This document shows positions 35,301-47,541 of a DNA stretch of 64,000 bases, piece after piece; the stretch's first letter is position 1; each line of letters begins with the position of its first letter. This stretch comes from Nematostella vectensis (taxonomy: Eukaryota; Cnidaria; Anthozoa; Actiniaria; Edwardsiidae), in contig NC_064045.1 in assembly GCF_932526225.1 (NCBI RefSeq), forward strand, positions 4,722,498 through 4,786,497, read 5' to 3'. The notes below the pieces were generated by a model. The model was given only the letters and a program-made list of their open reading frames with translations. It ran no database searches and was not told the origin of the DNA. The position numbers and the translations under genes were made by a program.

Positions 35301-37542
35301 GTCATGGTATAGTTAGACCCAGTATACGCTGTCATGGTATAACTAGACCCAGTGCGCGCTGTCATGGTATAGTTAGACCCAGTATACGCTGTCATGGTAT
35401 AGTTAGACCCAGTGTACGCTGTCATGGTATAGTTAGACCCAGTATACGCTGTCATGGTATAACTAGACCCAGTGCGCGCTGTCATGGTATAGTTAGACAC
35501 AGTGTGCGCTGTCATGGTATTATTATACCCAGTGTGCGCTGTCATGGTATTATTATACCCAGTGTGCGCTGTCATGGTATAACTAGACCCAGTGTACGCT
35601 GTCATGGTATAGTTAGACCCAGTGTACGCTGTCATGGTAAAGTTAGACCCAGTGTACGCTGTCATGGTATAGTTAGACCCAGTATACGCTGTCATGGTAT
35701 AACTAGACCCAGTGCGCGCTGTCATGGTATAGTTAGACACAGTGTGCGCTGTCATGGTATAGTTAGACCCAGTGTACGCCGTCATGGTATAGTTAGACCC
35801 AGTGTACGCTGTCATGGTATAGCTAGACACAGTGTACGCTGTCATGGTATAGTAAGACCCAGTGTGCCCTGTCATGATATAGTTAGACCCAGTGTACGCT
35901 GTCATGGTATAGTAAGACCCAGTACGCGCTGTCATGGTATAGTTAGACCCAGTGTACGCTGTCATGGTATAGTTAGACACAGTGCGCGCTTTCATGGTAT
36001 AGATAGACCCAGTTTGCGCTGTCATGGTATAGCTAGACCCAGTGTACGCTGTCATGGCATAATTAGACCCAGTGTACGCTGTCATGGTATAGTTAGACCC
36101 AGTGTGCGCTGTCACGGTATAGTTAGACCCAGTGTACGCTGTCATGGTATAGCTATACACAGTGTACGCTGTCATGGTATAGTAAGACCCAGTGTGCCCT
36201 GTCATGATATAGTTAGACCCAGTGTACGCTGTCACGGTATAGTTAGACCCAGTGTACGCTGTCATGGTATAGTTAGACCCAGTGTGCCCTGTCATGATAT
36301 AGCTAGACCCAGTGTACGCTGTCATGGTATAGTTAGACCCAGTGTACGCTGTCATGGTATAGTTAGACCCAGTGTGCCCTGTCATGATATAGTTAGACCC
36401 AGTGTACGCTGTCATGGTATAGTAAGACCCAGTGCGCGCTGTCATGGTATAGTTAGACCCAGTGTACGCTGTCATGGTATAGTTAAACACAGTGCGCGCT
36501 GTCATGGTATGGATAGACCCAGTTTTCGCTGTCATGGTATAGCTAGACCCAGTGTCATGGTATAGTTAGACCCAGTGTACGCTGTCATGGCAAATTAGAC
36601 CCAGTGTACGCTGTCATGGTATAGTAGAGACCCAGTGTGCGCTGTCATGGTATAGTTAGACCCAGTGTGCGCTGTCATGGCAAATTAGACCCAGTGTACG
36701 CTGTCATGGTATAGTAGAGACCCAGTGTGCGCTGTCATGGTATAGTTAGACCCAGTGTGCGCTGTCACGGTATAGTTAGACCCAGTGTACACTGTCATGG
36801 TATAGTTAGACCCAGTGTGCGCTGACACGGTATAGTTAGACCCAGTGTGCGCTGTCACGGTATAGTTAGACCCAGTGTGCGCTGTCATGGTATAGTTAGA
36901 CCCAGTGTGCGCTGTCATGATATAGCTAGATACAGTGTGCGCTGTAGTCGTAGAGTAAGACCCCGTGTACGCTGTAAAACTAATCAACATCTCACCTGTA
37001 TAAAATGCCGGGCCAAGTATAGCCCCTAGTCCAGTCCCACTAGTAAACGAATAAATTGCCAAATCCTGATGCAGAGAAGTCGCAGAGAGGAACCCTATCT
37101 CCGCCGTCGCCATTCCGAGAGAAGCAACTACGACGCCAATAAGCCTCAACCCTGGTGTTTTAATTAAGGCTATAAGTAAAATCGCAAGCGCGAAGAGTCC
37201 GAGTGAAGCAAGCGCCTTAGTCATGAGTGGGACCTTGTCGATGTAGTAAGGGACGAATAGGGTAAGCACGAAGTAGGGGAGATTCAGGCAGATGATGGTA
37301 GCGGAGGTCGGTATAGTTGTCCTTGCAAGTACATCTTCGGCGCTTGTGATTATGGTGGTGTAGAGGACATATGTGACTAATGCTATGCCTAGAAAGCCGC
37401 CAATTTCAATCAAGTCTTTGCGGGATTCATTCGCTTTTTCTTCCTTCTCTGCATCCGCTTCGTCCACCTCCACCGGTTCCTTATTCTGTTCCGGTTCAAC
37501 CGGCGGGTCTGTTGGTCCAAACTCGTCGTCGAATTCGTCCAT
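26343..37542 (-). CDS. CLN3: CLN3/battenin-like lysosomal membrane protein, paralogue B
   Basis: Second battenin-family gene. Exons 37542-36996 and 27154-26343 join in phase 1, at the same place as in paralogue A, to give 452 aa. The N-terminus is acidic (MDEFDDEFGPTDPP) and longer than in A. Exon 1 has GVVVASLGMATAEIGFLSAT and SFTSGTGLGAILGPAFYTG. Exon 2 has an EYSRIGED loop, AVPLLIGLFADYATMQ and TGASEGALYLNTFAVAGKNM. It ends SVSCIN, without a C-terminal CaaX motif. The start was taken at the first ATG in the open frame, since codons further upstream include no ATG. The 9.84-kb intron is almost wholly a 30-bp minisatellite (27534-36975), and the exon 1 frame stays open through the donor for over 100 repeat codons. 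Protein role as for paralogue A; sub-functions of A and B are unknown. Confidence 0.88.
27534..36975. repeat. 9.4-kb array of a 30-bp minisatellite in the CLN3-B intron
   Basis: About 315 units of 30 bp. Because 30 is a multiple of three, long frames stay open on both strands: the plus strand reads variants of RCHGIVRPSV (up to 1050 codons, 28337-31489) and the minus strand TMTAYTGSNY (up to 580 codons, 34793-36535). Units vary at a few positions and form higher-order blocks: 29597-31677 recurs 2159 bp later, and part of it again 1169 bp after that. A few units carry a small insertion (gatctatag) near 27992 and 28297. It is not considered coding, as both strands are open only by periodicity. 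Confidence 0.97.
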
Positions 37543-38332
37543 TTTGTGGGGGGATTCGGAATTCGCTGAAGGAATTTTCCTCCTGATGCTCAAAGAGCCA
37601 GGTTCATGAATAAATAACTCTTCTATTCAAGCACCTTGCCTCATAATTTGCATTTTCATTATCGATTATTGAAATAGTTATTTGATTCGCTGAGCCCGTG
37701 TTCCTCGCTGGGTGAAAATACAGGTGCAGATTTCCCCTTTTGTATAATAACCAAGACAAAATAACGAAATAATCAGAATAGTCGAAAATTAAGAAGAAAC
37801 ACGAAAATGTTATTCCTTCTCTTATTTGATCGCCATAAAATCGATATAATATTTCTTTGCTATCTGAAGCTTGCCAAAATCTGATTGTTTCGCATTTTTC
37901 AAGTGGATGTGTAAAAACAGTTTACGTTCAAGGATCTCAATTGTGATTATTCACCAGATTAGATTCATTCCTCCTATAGTAAACAAATAATATTTTGGGG
38001 ACATCTCCTTGAAAGGGCAAAAGATCAACACTTTTAAGCTCAATTTTTTAGTGGGTTTTACTTCCGTCATTATATTGCAGACGCAAGTTACTCTAGATAT
38101 TTGAATACCATGGAAGATATCTTTACGTTTAACAAGCACAGCCCACTTAAAAGAGTATCGATCCACTTCCAAAAGGTGTTTGACGTACACAATAGTGGCT
38201 CCTTTTTGCTTAACACGGAAAATCTATGCACCTTAACGAGTTCTTTACACTTTTTCTAAATATCATTTTTCAAGACAACCACTGTTGTGCTCATTTAATT
38301 TCTTTATCTTGTTAGAAATAATGTTCACAGAG

Positions 38333-38457
38333 GCTAAGTTCAAACATCGTATTATACATGAACCGTATTCAATGCAAATAAATCAAGTCGATTGTTACAT
38401 ATTCATTTGCACGCATTTGCATTGAATACGGCGGATAATACGACGTTTGAACTTAGC
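38333..38457. mobile_element. Fold-back MITE, 125 bp, 5-bp TSD
   Basis: Inverted arms of about 45 bp: GCTAAGTTCAAACATCGTAT at the left, its near complement ending TTTGAACTTAGC at the right, with a short loop. CAGAG is duplicated at both borders (38328-38332, 38458-38462). RNA or single-stranded DNA of this piece would form a long hairpin. Confidence 0.75.
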
Positions 38458-39028
38458 CAGAGATAATTGAAAAAAAAATAATGTTTGAAATGTAATATTT
38501 TTCATATTTTCAATTCACACACAATTCATTTATCTTAAAGAAAAATAGAAATAGTTCTACGACAACTACTTGTTTGAAGTTAATTTAATTAAGTCTTTAT
38601 AATTATGTTTACAGAGGAACTGGTCTAAATAAATAAATGCCTTTCACTTTATTTCACAATTCATATTTCAATGTTTCCTTTATCTATACTGTACACGAAA
38701 CATTATTTTTGTTTAAAACTTTAACTTCTCGTGCCTTTTGCTTCTCGCTAATCTATTACAAATATTTCCATAATATAAGTTGCTTTCTTAAAGACTGTCT
38801 AAGAAACTATTTTAGTTACCACCACATTTGGTAAAATGATTCTCGTGGAAACATCCGTTTTGAATATTTCATACACAAGAAGAATTCCAGAATCCCAGAG
38901 ATTCATCACAAGATTTTGCCGATACCACTAATGGATTATCTCTTTCTGTGGGAAATTGTGTTTGATACATTCTGAATAAATTACTAGACTGTGTTGTGCT
39001 TCCTCTAGTATTCACATTCTTCGTGCTC

Positions 39029-39327
39029 ACTATCGAATCCGTTGTATCGCGACGCCGCATTTTCAAAACATCGATTTGTTTTTGTCTTTTGGGATTTTTT
39101 GTTCCGCCAGTCAAATTATTCTAAGCCAATCAGATTCTTGCCATCTGTCGCCAGTGCAGTTGCCTGGCTTTCTGTCGCGACACTGTCTGGTTTTCGTCCA
39201 GAGGATAGCCAGGGAAGTGTACAAAGCGAGACTCTGATTGGCTCAGAATGGTTTTACTGACGGAACAGAAAACCAAAACAAATCGTGTTTTGAAAACGCG
39301 GGTCGCGATACAACGGATTCGACAGTA
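39029..39327 (-). mobile_element. MITE family B, copy 2
   Basis: Inverted termini ACTATCGAATCCGTTGTATC and near complement at the right. Opposite orientation to 6852-7151, with the same interior motifs. No clear target duplication. Confidence 0.75.
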
Positions 39328-40807
39328 AACTATTTGACTAATTATTTCATCCTTAAAGAAATGGTGAACGTCTGTTACATGTAAGTTGCTATGCTGCATT
39401 CACATTAAAAAAAGAAATCGCGAACGTCTGTTTCTGTTCCTTGCTATGCTGCATTCACGCTGGGACGGAAACATGTCCAGAGAGACTGCTGAAAACCGCG
39501 ACTGGTTACAGTACCGCGCGGTTAAACTAGCCTTTTTGTTTTGAAATGGCGGCGTTTTACCGGCGAACTGTCACATTTCGACGAATGCTAAGAAAACTAG
39601 ACCAAACCTAAGGCTATAATTTTCTTTATAACTCCCTCTTTATCAAACAAACCGGTCAAATTTCGTACAGTATGGTTTTAATGCTGTACAGTTAGTCAAA
39701 ACAACGACTGAAGTCATCCTTCGTACCTTTACTCGAACGATTCAACACTACGATGTGTTTGTTTTTGCCAGAGCACGCGCATGCGCATACGTTATTCAGC
39801 CCTGGCGTTCAGAGATCATTTTGACTAACACGACTTCTTTGGAAAGTTGCCAAAGTATTTGCTTTTTGTCACATTCTAGATACCGATGTGGAAATTCTTC
39901 CTCATTTTTTCATAGTGTGGGGAAAAAGACAAAGACATGGAAAGGAAATAATGCGAATATCCCTACGCCATTCGAGTTTTGTGCACAACACACTTTGCTT
40001 TGCATTGTAAAGATGTCTGTATCTCCGTTCTTCCGCCATGCAACCCACGTCTACAAAGTCTATTAAGGCATCGGGTTACTTAGACTTCGCGACTCCTACA
40101 CGCTATATGACACGGGTTCTATTGTGTTTTGGGTTCGAGGTTGCTAGTCGGAAAAACATATAACCCTAAAAAGGCAAATGGACGTTTCCACTCCTTACTA
40201 CTTGTTCCTTTAATAGCAAGGCGAAGAAAAGTACAGGAGGAGTTACGCGCTTGAAGTAAACTAGCCTTTTGAGAAGTAAGCGGGGAGTGATAAGGAAAAA
40301 AAATGAACCGTTCCGTTCCTTCTTTCTTTCCGTTCCGTTCTGTTCACACGCGAGGTAAGAATCTTATGTCTTTGCGACTATCTTCGTCTCGGCCTTTCCA
40401 CTAGTGAAAACAGGCCTAAAGCCGACGATTTTGGAACCCATAGGGATATGGAGAGTTTGCAGATAGTTTGTCAGAGAATTAGGAGAGTTTACATAGGGAT
40501 ATGAAGAGTTTTCTTGGAAACTCTTATTGATGCGTTAAATATTTTGATTTCCAATAGCTAAATCGCCTTCTGATATCCCACAATCAAAATCCTTGAAGCG
40601 TTTTCATAGGGCCATCAATTACGCCGTTTCTCAGCAAGCCGCCAATCAAAAAGAAAGCATTATATGGTATTCCGCTAGTTTGAATGGCGGAAGTCAGCGG
40701 TTGGAGATTGTTGTCGAGAGCTCGCAGAATAATTGAAAATGGCTGTAAATACACGAGAAACATACCCGTTCCCCACCCTATCTATTTGCTAAGTATACTG
40801 TACGTCC

Positions 40808-43714
40808 CTATTTAAGGGTGTTGCCCAGTGCTCCTCTAGTGAGGTCAACCTCGATCGGAAACACGTTGGCTTCCTTCAGTATGCCATACGCGTCGTCATG
40901 GTAACCGGCAACCGCTGACACGAATCGTTGGAGTTGGAAGACGATATCTTGCACTAAAAGATCGGGATAGTTGGGGAAAAAAATCATTAAGATAAAAATT
41001 ATATAAAAATGATGTATGAAGTTAGTAAGAAAATGGTGGCTTACGTGACAAGCATGAATGATATTAGCAGGATGAGCAGGCGTGTACACAGGATTGGCTG
41101 AGAGGGGGGGGGCACAGTCATAGGTATCATATGAAAAAAAGGATGGTATTTCACGATCCTTTAATAAGGAATGAAATACTTTTAGGTAGGCAAGGAGTGT
41201 GTGCGCACACCCTGTGCTCGGGATTGTTCAGTGTCCCAGGATCAGTTGGGAGACTTTTGGAGATCGTTTCAGGTCCAGGGATCACTTCAAGTCCTGTACA
41301 GGATAATGATGGTAGTGATGATGATGATAGTTTGGGTGATGATGTTGATGAAAGTGATGATTATGACATCATCATGACGATGGTAATGATATTGTCATTG
41401 TGGTAGTGGTGTTGATGATTATGATTTTGGTGGTAGCGATGATGACCTTGATGTTGATGATGATTTGGTGACAGTGATGATGATGTCATCATCATGATGA
41501 TGGTAATGATGCTGTCATTGTGGTAGTGGTGTTGATGATTATGATTATGATTATGATTATGGTGGTAGTGGTGATAATCTTGATGTTTATGATGACGTGG
41601 TGACAGTGATGATGATGACATCATCATGATGATGGTAATGATGCTGTCATTGTGGTAGTGGTGTTGATGATTATGATTATGGTGCCAGTGATGATGCTCT
41701 TGATGTTGATGATGACGTGGTGCCAGTGATGATGATTACGGCATCATGATGGTCATGATATCGTGATAATACAGACTCACCATGTTTCTGGTCAAGTAGT
41801 TCAAGCTTCACCAGCACATCTGACCTCAATTTGGCAAACTTCTCCCGGGCCAGCTGTCTACAGCGCAGCACAACTCTGAAAGCAACACAAATACATCAAC
41901 CTTGCAAACTCAGTCTCCCCTTGTCCTCTCCACTTGATTACAACTAGCCTGGTCCCATGGCTTCTATTGGCCGAGCAACATTTCAGTTAATAACATCACT
42001 TTTGATTTGCCACTTGAGAGCTGCAATACAGCCGTCCGGTAGAACTGATCGCTTCAATAACTTTATTACTAACAGCTTTGTCAACTAATGTTTTGTAATG
42101 CTGGCCTTCCACATAATTCAGTTGTATTATTACTGCAAGTGGTCGAATAAACTATTATTATTATCATTATCATTATTATAAATTGACTTGTCTAGGGGTT
42201 ACTATGGTGCACGGTTGAGGTGTCTATGGCACAGGGAAACTGTTTCAGCATGAAATTAGTTGAGTACAGTACGAATTCACACATATCTCACTGCAACTGA
42301 GATTATTTACTTAAACTAAGCCAGGTTTTGGTAGATTCTCAAAGCACAAAAGTAAATTTAACATGATATTTTGTCACTCCGGAACCCACACAAAGTCTAA
42401 TCTGTGAAAAATGTGTTGTTTACCGCAACAGCAAAATTCATCTTTTAAAACAAGCAATCTAATAACAGTTATAATTATTTGTCTCTACCAATCTTATAAA
42501 AATATTCAAATTTGAACAGTTTTAACTTTAAAAAGGCACAACTTTTGCCTTTGGGGATGGGTTAAAAAAATAGCCTTAAGCGATTTCAACTGTTTTGAGA
42601 AGTACAAACACCAACCTGTAATCATAGTTTCCAGTCTCCACTCTGTACAAGGATTCATGCAAAGCCTGGTTACATAGGAGAAATATTACTCTAATGAAAA
42701 AAATATTACTCTAATAAAAAACATTTAAAAAAACAACAACAAAAAAAAACTGTAAATAGAGGAAGTGAATAAGACCAGCTTGAATTATTTGTAGTCATCC
42801 ACTCTCGCCCAGGGGCGGCAGAGTGGTCCCAATAGTGGGGGGAGGGGTGGGTAGTGGTTTCAGGGAGAGGGGTAGGTGGTGGTTTCAAATTCTTAAGCGC
42901 ACTTCCGCCGCCCCTCTTGCCTAGGAACATCTCATCTACAGGAGATTCTAAAGGATACTTTCTACATGCAACACACAGGAATAAAATAATCAGTCACCTC
43001 CCTTCCCTTCCTACTGTAGCTTCCAACTACAAGCTCAAAATGTTCCTCCATAATAGCTTAATCTAAAAGTATTGTAGTGAAAGTGGGTGACAACAACATC
43101 ATTTTGTTAAAGCTAACATTTGCTTGCATCCAGTTCTTCTTATTACATGTTAGGTGTATTGCCAACAATTGAACTTACAGCATAAGCGTATTCCTCATCA
43201 TCCATCTCCTTCACTTTCAGACAGTAAGACTGTAAAAAAAATCAATCAAAATAGCATTTTATCGGGGTTGAATGTACATAAAAAAGTTCAAGGGTTTCAA
43301 AACGTCATACAAAACAACTAAGAATCCAGGGTTTCAACACAACTTACTAGATATTCAAATTTGGCATCAGCATACTTTCTGATTGTAAGCCTTGTGTCAG
43401 GGATTGCCTGAAATCACGAAAAAATTGCACAACTTAAATAAAAAGGCCTGCTATCTTGGCTTTCTGCTGTTTAGATTAACAAAGTGAGAAGTGGGATCAC
43501 AAAAGCATCAGCTCACCAAGATTCTGTTCCAGAGGCAAGCTACGTTGGCTGAAACAATGCTTGCAGAGAAACCCAACTCACCTTTGACAAATATGTATTC
43601 AAGTCACTGAGAGTGGGTTTTACTTTTTTGAGGAAATCCATTCCATGTCTATCAAATTGCCTGAAATGTAATTGAACATTAAGGTTTTAATGATTCAAAC
43701 GAGAAAAGAAGTAG

Positions 43715-43769
<55 letters not shown>

Positions 43770-46700
43770 ATTAGTGTTGTTAATTATGCATTTACTCTAT
43801 AGGAATGGGTGTGGACAGGTAACAGCAATGTTACCTTAGTGACAAAGCTTAGTGATTTGATGATGGAAAAGATAGCAATTTCAAGGGCTTTTGCAAACAC
43901 AGCAATATTACCTTTAGTGACAAAGCTCTTCATTTGAGACAAAGTAGGGGCACAGTGGATGATGTAGCAATTTCAAGGGCTTTTGTAAACATACCTGTGA
44001 GCCTCACTAAAAATGGCAAAGGCTTCGCTTGCATTTGGCTGGAGCTCTCTGACACCAATAGAAGCAAAGATATCCCCTAATTCTAAACAAAAAACATAAA
44101 TGAAACATCAGCAAAGATATTTCCTAATTCTAAAAAAAAACGAAAAGGAATGAAACATCAGCTTCCTTAGACAGTCAAAGACACACAGTCAAGTAAAACG
44201 TGTTTATAAAGGCATATTGTAATTCAGCTGGCTTTAAAGAAGGTTGATCAAGTTCTCCTTTGTTGTTGAACTGAAAATGTGTAGTTCCAGAAAATATCCA
44301 TACCCCCTATTGAGGGGATTGGACATTCCAGGGGGGGTCAGACACCCAGGAATTTCCAAAGGGAAGGGGGGAAAAAATGCTATTTTTCCTTAACAGTTAC
44401 AGTATTTATCTTTTTCTAGGGGGTTGGGAATTCCAGAGGGGTACCTCCTACCATCTCAATAGGGGGGAATGGATATTTTCTGGAACTACACAATAGAACA
44501 GTTTAATTGCAAGGAAACTTCAAAATAACAATCCACAATTGAAGTCTGCTACGTTATTAAAGATGTTTAATAGAAAGTTTCTTAGTTACTTGCTTGAATT
44601 AGCCAATGGAAATGGATTCTTTGTGTGACTCAGCAATGAGAAGCAGAATAAAATGGAGGCGAACTGGCCTTCTTTAACCTTATTTCAATCCAGCAAAAAT
44701 TGCTGGCAGTCAACACTTAGAAATAACCCTGACTTCTGGGTACACTTTACCTTTGTGTGTTTGTGATAACTGGTAGAAGCTGTGGAGGTACTGCCGGGCG
44801 TGGTCTAACAGGCCTGGGAAACATAATGATAAACATTTAGGGTAGTGCTTTAAGAGATGTTTTAAATAAGATGTTTAAGTTCTACTGATCATGGTACCTT
44901 TGTAGACATTCGCATTCTGCTCCAGCTCATCAAGTTTCTTCACGAGGCCATCTGTAAAAATCAACAAAGTCATCATCTGGGGATTGTGGACAATGAGTCA
45001 ATGAGGGCACAAATGAATGGTCACATGATATGACTATAAACCAATAATGGCCAAGGTAATTATCACATGATATGACAATAAACCAATAAGAGCCAAGGTA
45101 ATTATCACATGATATGACAATAAACCAATAAGGGCCAAGGTAATTATCACATGATATGACAATAAACTAATAAGGGCCAAGGTAATAGTCACTTGATATG
45201 ACAATGAGCCAATAAGAGCGAAGGAAATTATCACATGATGTGACAATAAACCAATAAGGGCACAAGTCATTTCAAGTTTAATTGTGGCATGTGGCCTCTC
45301 TCTGACTGGAGATAAAATTTTGAAATGATATTGGGTAAGGTATGGTATGATATTTAGGTAAGGTATGCCCTACAGTTTGGAAAAAGGCAGGACTCACAAG
45401 ATTTGTTCTCTCTTCCAAATGTTATGGTATTTTTCGGTCATTTGATGACAAGGGTAAGTAAAAGACTTAAAGTGGTAGACTTTGCCTCACCATTGCACAA
45501 AATAGCACGACTGAGCCCAAGAGCGTCCGCTGTAGAGGAACTCATGCCCTCCACCATTCGATGCTTCATCTTCTTCATGACTATGTCCAGTGTCTTGCCT
45601 TCCTTGGGGTCCGCATGGAGCTTAACATAGTTGATTATCACTTCTTCCTGGAATTTTAAAATTCAACACACAAAATCACAACAGGGATAAACTTCAAAAA
45701 CAAAGTCAAATTCATTTGAAATGACGTAATGATTACTATGGTTGAATAACTGTCAACCCCCAAAATTCTTGAGAGTATTTTTGGGGGAGGGGTGGCGTAT
45801 ATATATTATTCACTATTGCGCTATGCAAGGGAATTATTGTTTTAATGACTTTGATAGAAAATAGGCAAAATATTGATTATCTGTAGAATTACTTTTTGGA
45901 AGCAATATAAATCTGGTGCTCAATGCGGAGAGGGAGAAGGGGTCCAAAATCTTGAGACTCCAACCTAATGAGGGGGAGTTAGCAGGTACAGTGGGTGTAA
46001 GATATTTATTAAACAGGGGTGGTTAGGGGCCTCCCTGTATGATTCACAAGTTCCTAAAATACCCAAGTGATCATGTTTCACAAGCTTATCTAGTGTACAC
46101 TCAACATAAAACAATCCTTACCCAGAATCATGATTCACAGATTGTTAAGGCGTAGATATTAAATCATGCTGATCACATTCTGCCATTCATGAATCACTGC
46201 GATGGCAGCATTCATTATCCCATTTTTCAATTTACCCTTTCACAATTCATTAGAAATGAAAAAAAGCATCCACAAGTTGAAATAATAACAATAACCTGCG
46301 CCACCCTTTATTTAATGCTGCTCAAATACTTTATGCTCTAGCCAATTGAATCTGATATTTCATTTCAGGTTGAAACGTGTGAACAACAACACAAAACAAA
46401 AGCAAGATTTTTCAAACTATGATCTACAGGTATTACTTCAGTAATCATTGCAAGTTAAAGCACACAAAGATTATACTTTGTTTACTAGGTATATATAAAT
46501 TGTCGTTGTTCCTTTTAACACAAAAGGACGAGACTTTGTCAAAAGCAATCTATCTATAAATATTTTATAAACAATGATCATCGGATCAATGAACTATAAC
46601 ATCTGTAATGATTTAAGATAACCTCCATAGATAATAGGATGTAAAACAAATAGGATACTGCGTGTTAATCTTTTGAGCCATAAAAGTCGAGAAAACGGGA

Positions 46701-47088
46701 GAGAAATTAGTGCCAATCCCAACCAACCTTGACAGCCTGTATCGCGCGAGCCACGTCGACTTTTGTCTTCCCTCGTAAAGATTTTCCATTTACTCCAACA
46801 ATTTCGTCTCCCGCTTGAAGAGTACCATCTTTAGACGCTGGTGTGTTATCGAAGACTTGTACGACATAAAGGCATGGACACAGTGGGGCCCCACCACCTA
46901 TACTGATACCAATTAAATTTTGTTTATCTTTGATAAGAGTAACCGAGCCGGGCTTTCCTTGAAGACCTCTGCCAGAAATAGAAAAAATCACAATTGTCAC
47001 CCAAATGATCGTTACATAATTAACACCAACTGTACCAGGTAGTATTTAACACTGACCTAGGGTCTATTTCGTACTCGTATTCCATCAT
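40808..47088 (-). CDS. PICK1: PICK1: PDZ and BAR (arfaptin-homology) domain protein
   Basis: PICK1 binds PDZ ligands such as PKC-alpha and AMPA receptor tails and curves membranes through its BAR domain in endocytic and secretory traffic (family knowledge). Exons, minus strand: 47088-47057, 46968-46728, 45647-45491, 44951-44898, 44813-44751, 44082-43995, 43660-43582, 43407-43348, 43229-43179, 42665-42616, 41875-41781, 40953-40808. Total 1116 nt, 371 aa. The PDZ (about 14-95) has the ligand loop NLIGISIGGG and CPCLYVVQVFDNTPASKDG. Then MSSSTADALGLSRAILCN, and BAR helices to about residue 350 with VQDIVFQLQRFVSAV and VFPIEVDL. It ends GALGNTLK, lacking the acidic tail that makes human PICK1 415 aa. 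The start MMEYEYEIDPR is the only ATG context joining the PDZ exon in frame. Divergent from DRC3. Confidence 0.93.
41300..41765. repeat. GAT-rich imperfect tandem repeat in PICK1 intron 11
   Basis: Three to four imperfect units of roughly 120 bp, made of gatgatgat triplets with tgtcattgtggtagtggtg in each. It ends about 15 bp from the exon 11 donor at 41780. The reverse strand reads His/Asp/Tyr-rich nonsense. Confidence 0.7.
42809..42925. mobile_element. Possible small inverted-repeat element in PICK1 intron 10
   Basis: Ends aggggcggcag and ccgccgcccct are inverted, and gtggtttcagggagagggg-like sequence is repeated inside. Weak case; it could be a relative of the family D elements. Confidence 0.3.
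43719..43766. repeat. (TA)n microsatellite
   Basis: About 20 consecutive TA dinucleotides in PICK1 intron 6. Confidence 0.95.
44985..45280. repeat. 42-bp minisatellite in PICK1 intron 3
   Basis: Seven units with tcacatgatatgacaataaa and ccaataagggccaagg. The period of 42 leaves the minus strand open for 78 codons (ALIGLLSYHVIITL repeats), which has no sign of being real protein. Confidence 0.85.
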
Positions 47089-47541
47089 TTTGCGTGAATA
47101 TTTTGGCTCTAAACCAGAGGAATTCCTCAAAGAGTTTGTATTTGATTTTGTGTCCCAGAGCCTGCGAAAGGTCACAGCGGTCCTCTTAAGTGCGCATGCG
47201 AAATAGTGATAATAGACCCAGATCTCTATCTTTTCTCGGTCAAAGCGCAAACCATTTCATTTTTCACGCTTAGCACATTTTATTAATATCGAGCAAGTTT
47301 AAAAGTCATCTCATGTATTCAACTCTCGTCTTTATTCTTGATTTCGATATTTTTTATGATTTAAAACGCCTGCATGTGTGTGTGACAGCGTTAATTCCCC
47401 CCACCTAGTGCCCAGGCTTCGGTTTCCATCACGGTCGTGTCGTCTGGGACAACAAATGAACTTGACAACGACTTCTTGTACAAGGAAAACCTTTTTAAAT
47501 CTCTTTTATTTATGGGTCGTTTCGGATAAAAAAAAAACACC
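47089..47541. promoter_or_regulatory. Shared divergent promoter region of PICK1 and DRC3
   Basis: 453 bp separate the two start codons, which face away from each other. Both 5' UTRs and any core promoter must lie here unless there are upstream non-coding exons. No TATA box or clear X-box was found; gtttccatcacggtc near 47422 is only half of one. Confidence 0.5.

Larger units (their letters stand above)
37543..40807. other. Intergenic region between CLN3-B and PICK1
   Basis: AT-rich, with the probable CLN3-B promoter at the left. Contains a hairpin element (38333-38457) and MITE family B copy 2 (39029-39327). No supported gene; short frames at 37951-38190 (-) and 39755-40066 (+) have no recognisable content. 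Confidence 0.5.

Noticed and set aside
27534-36975. CRISPR-like array
   Set aside because: Units are contiguous with no unique spacers, and the context is an animal gene intron.
47410-47440. X-box in the PICK1/DRC3 promoter region
   Set aside because: Only one half-site (gtttcc) is present; the other half does not match.
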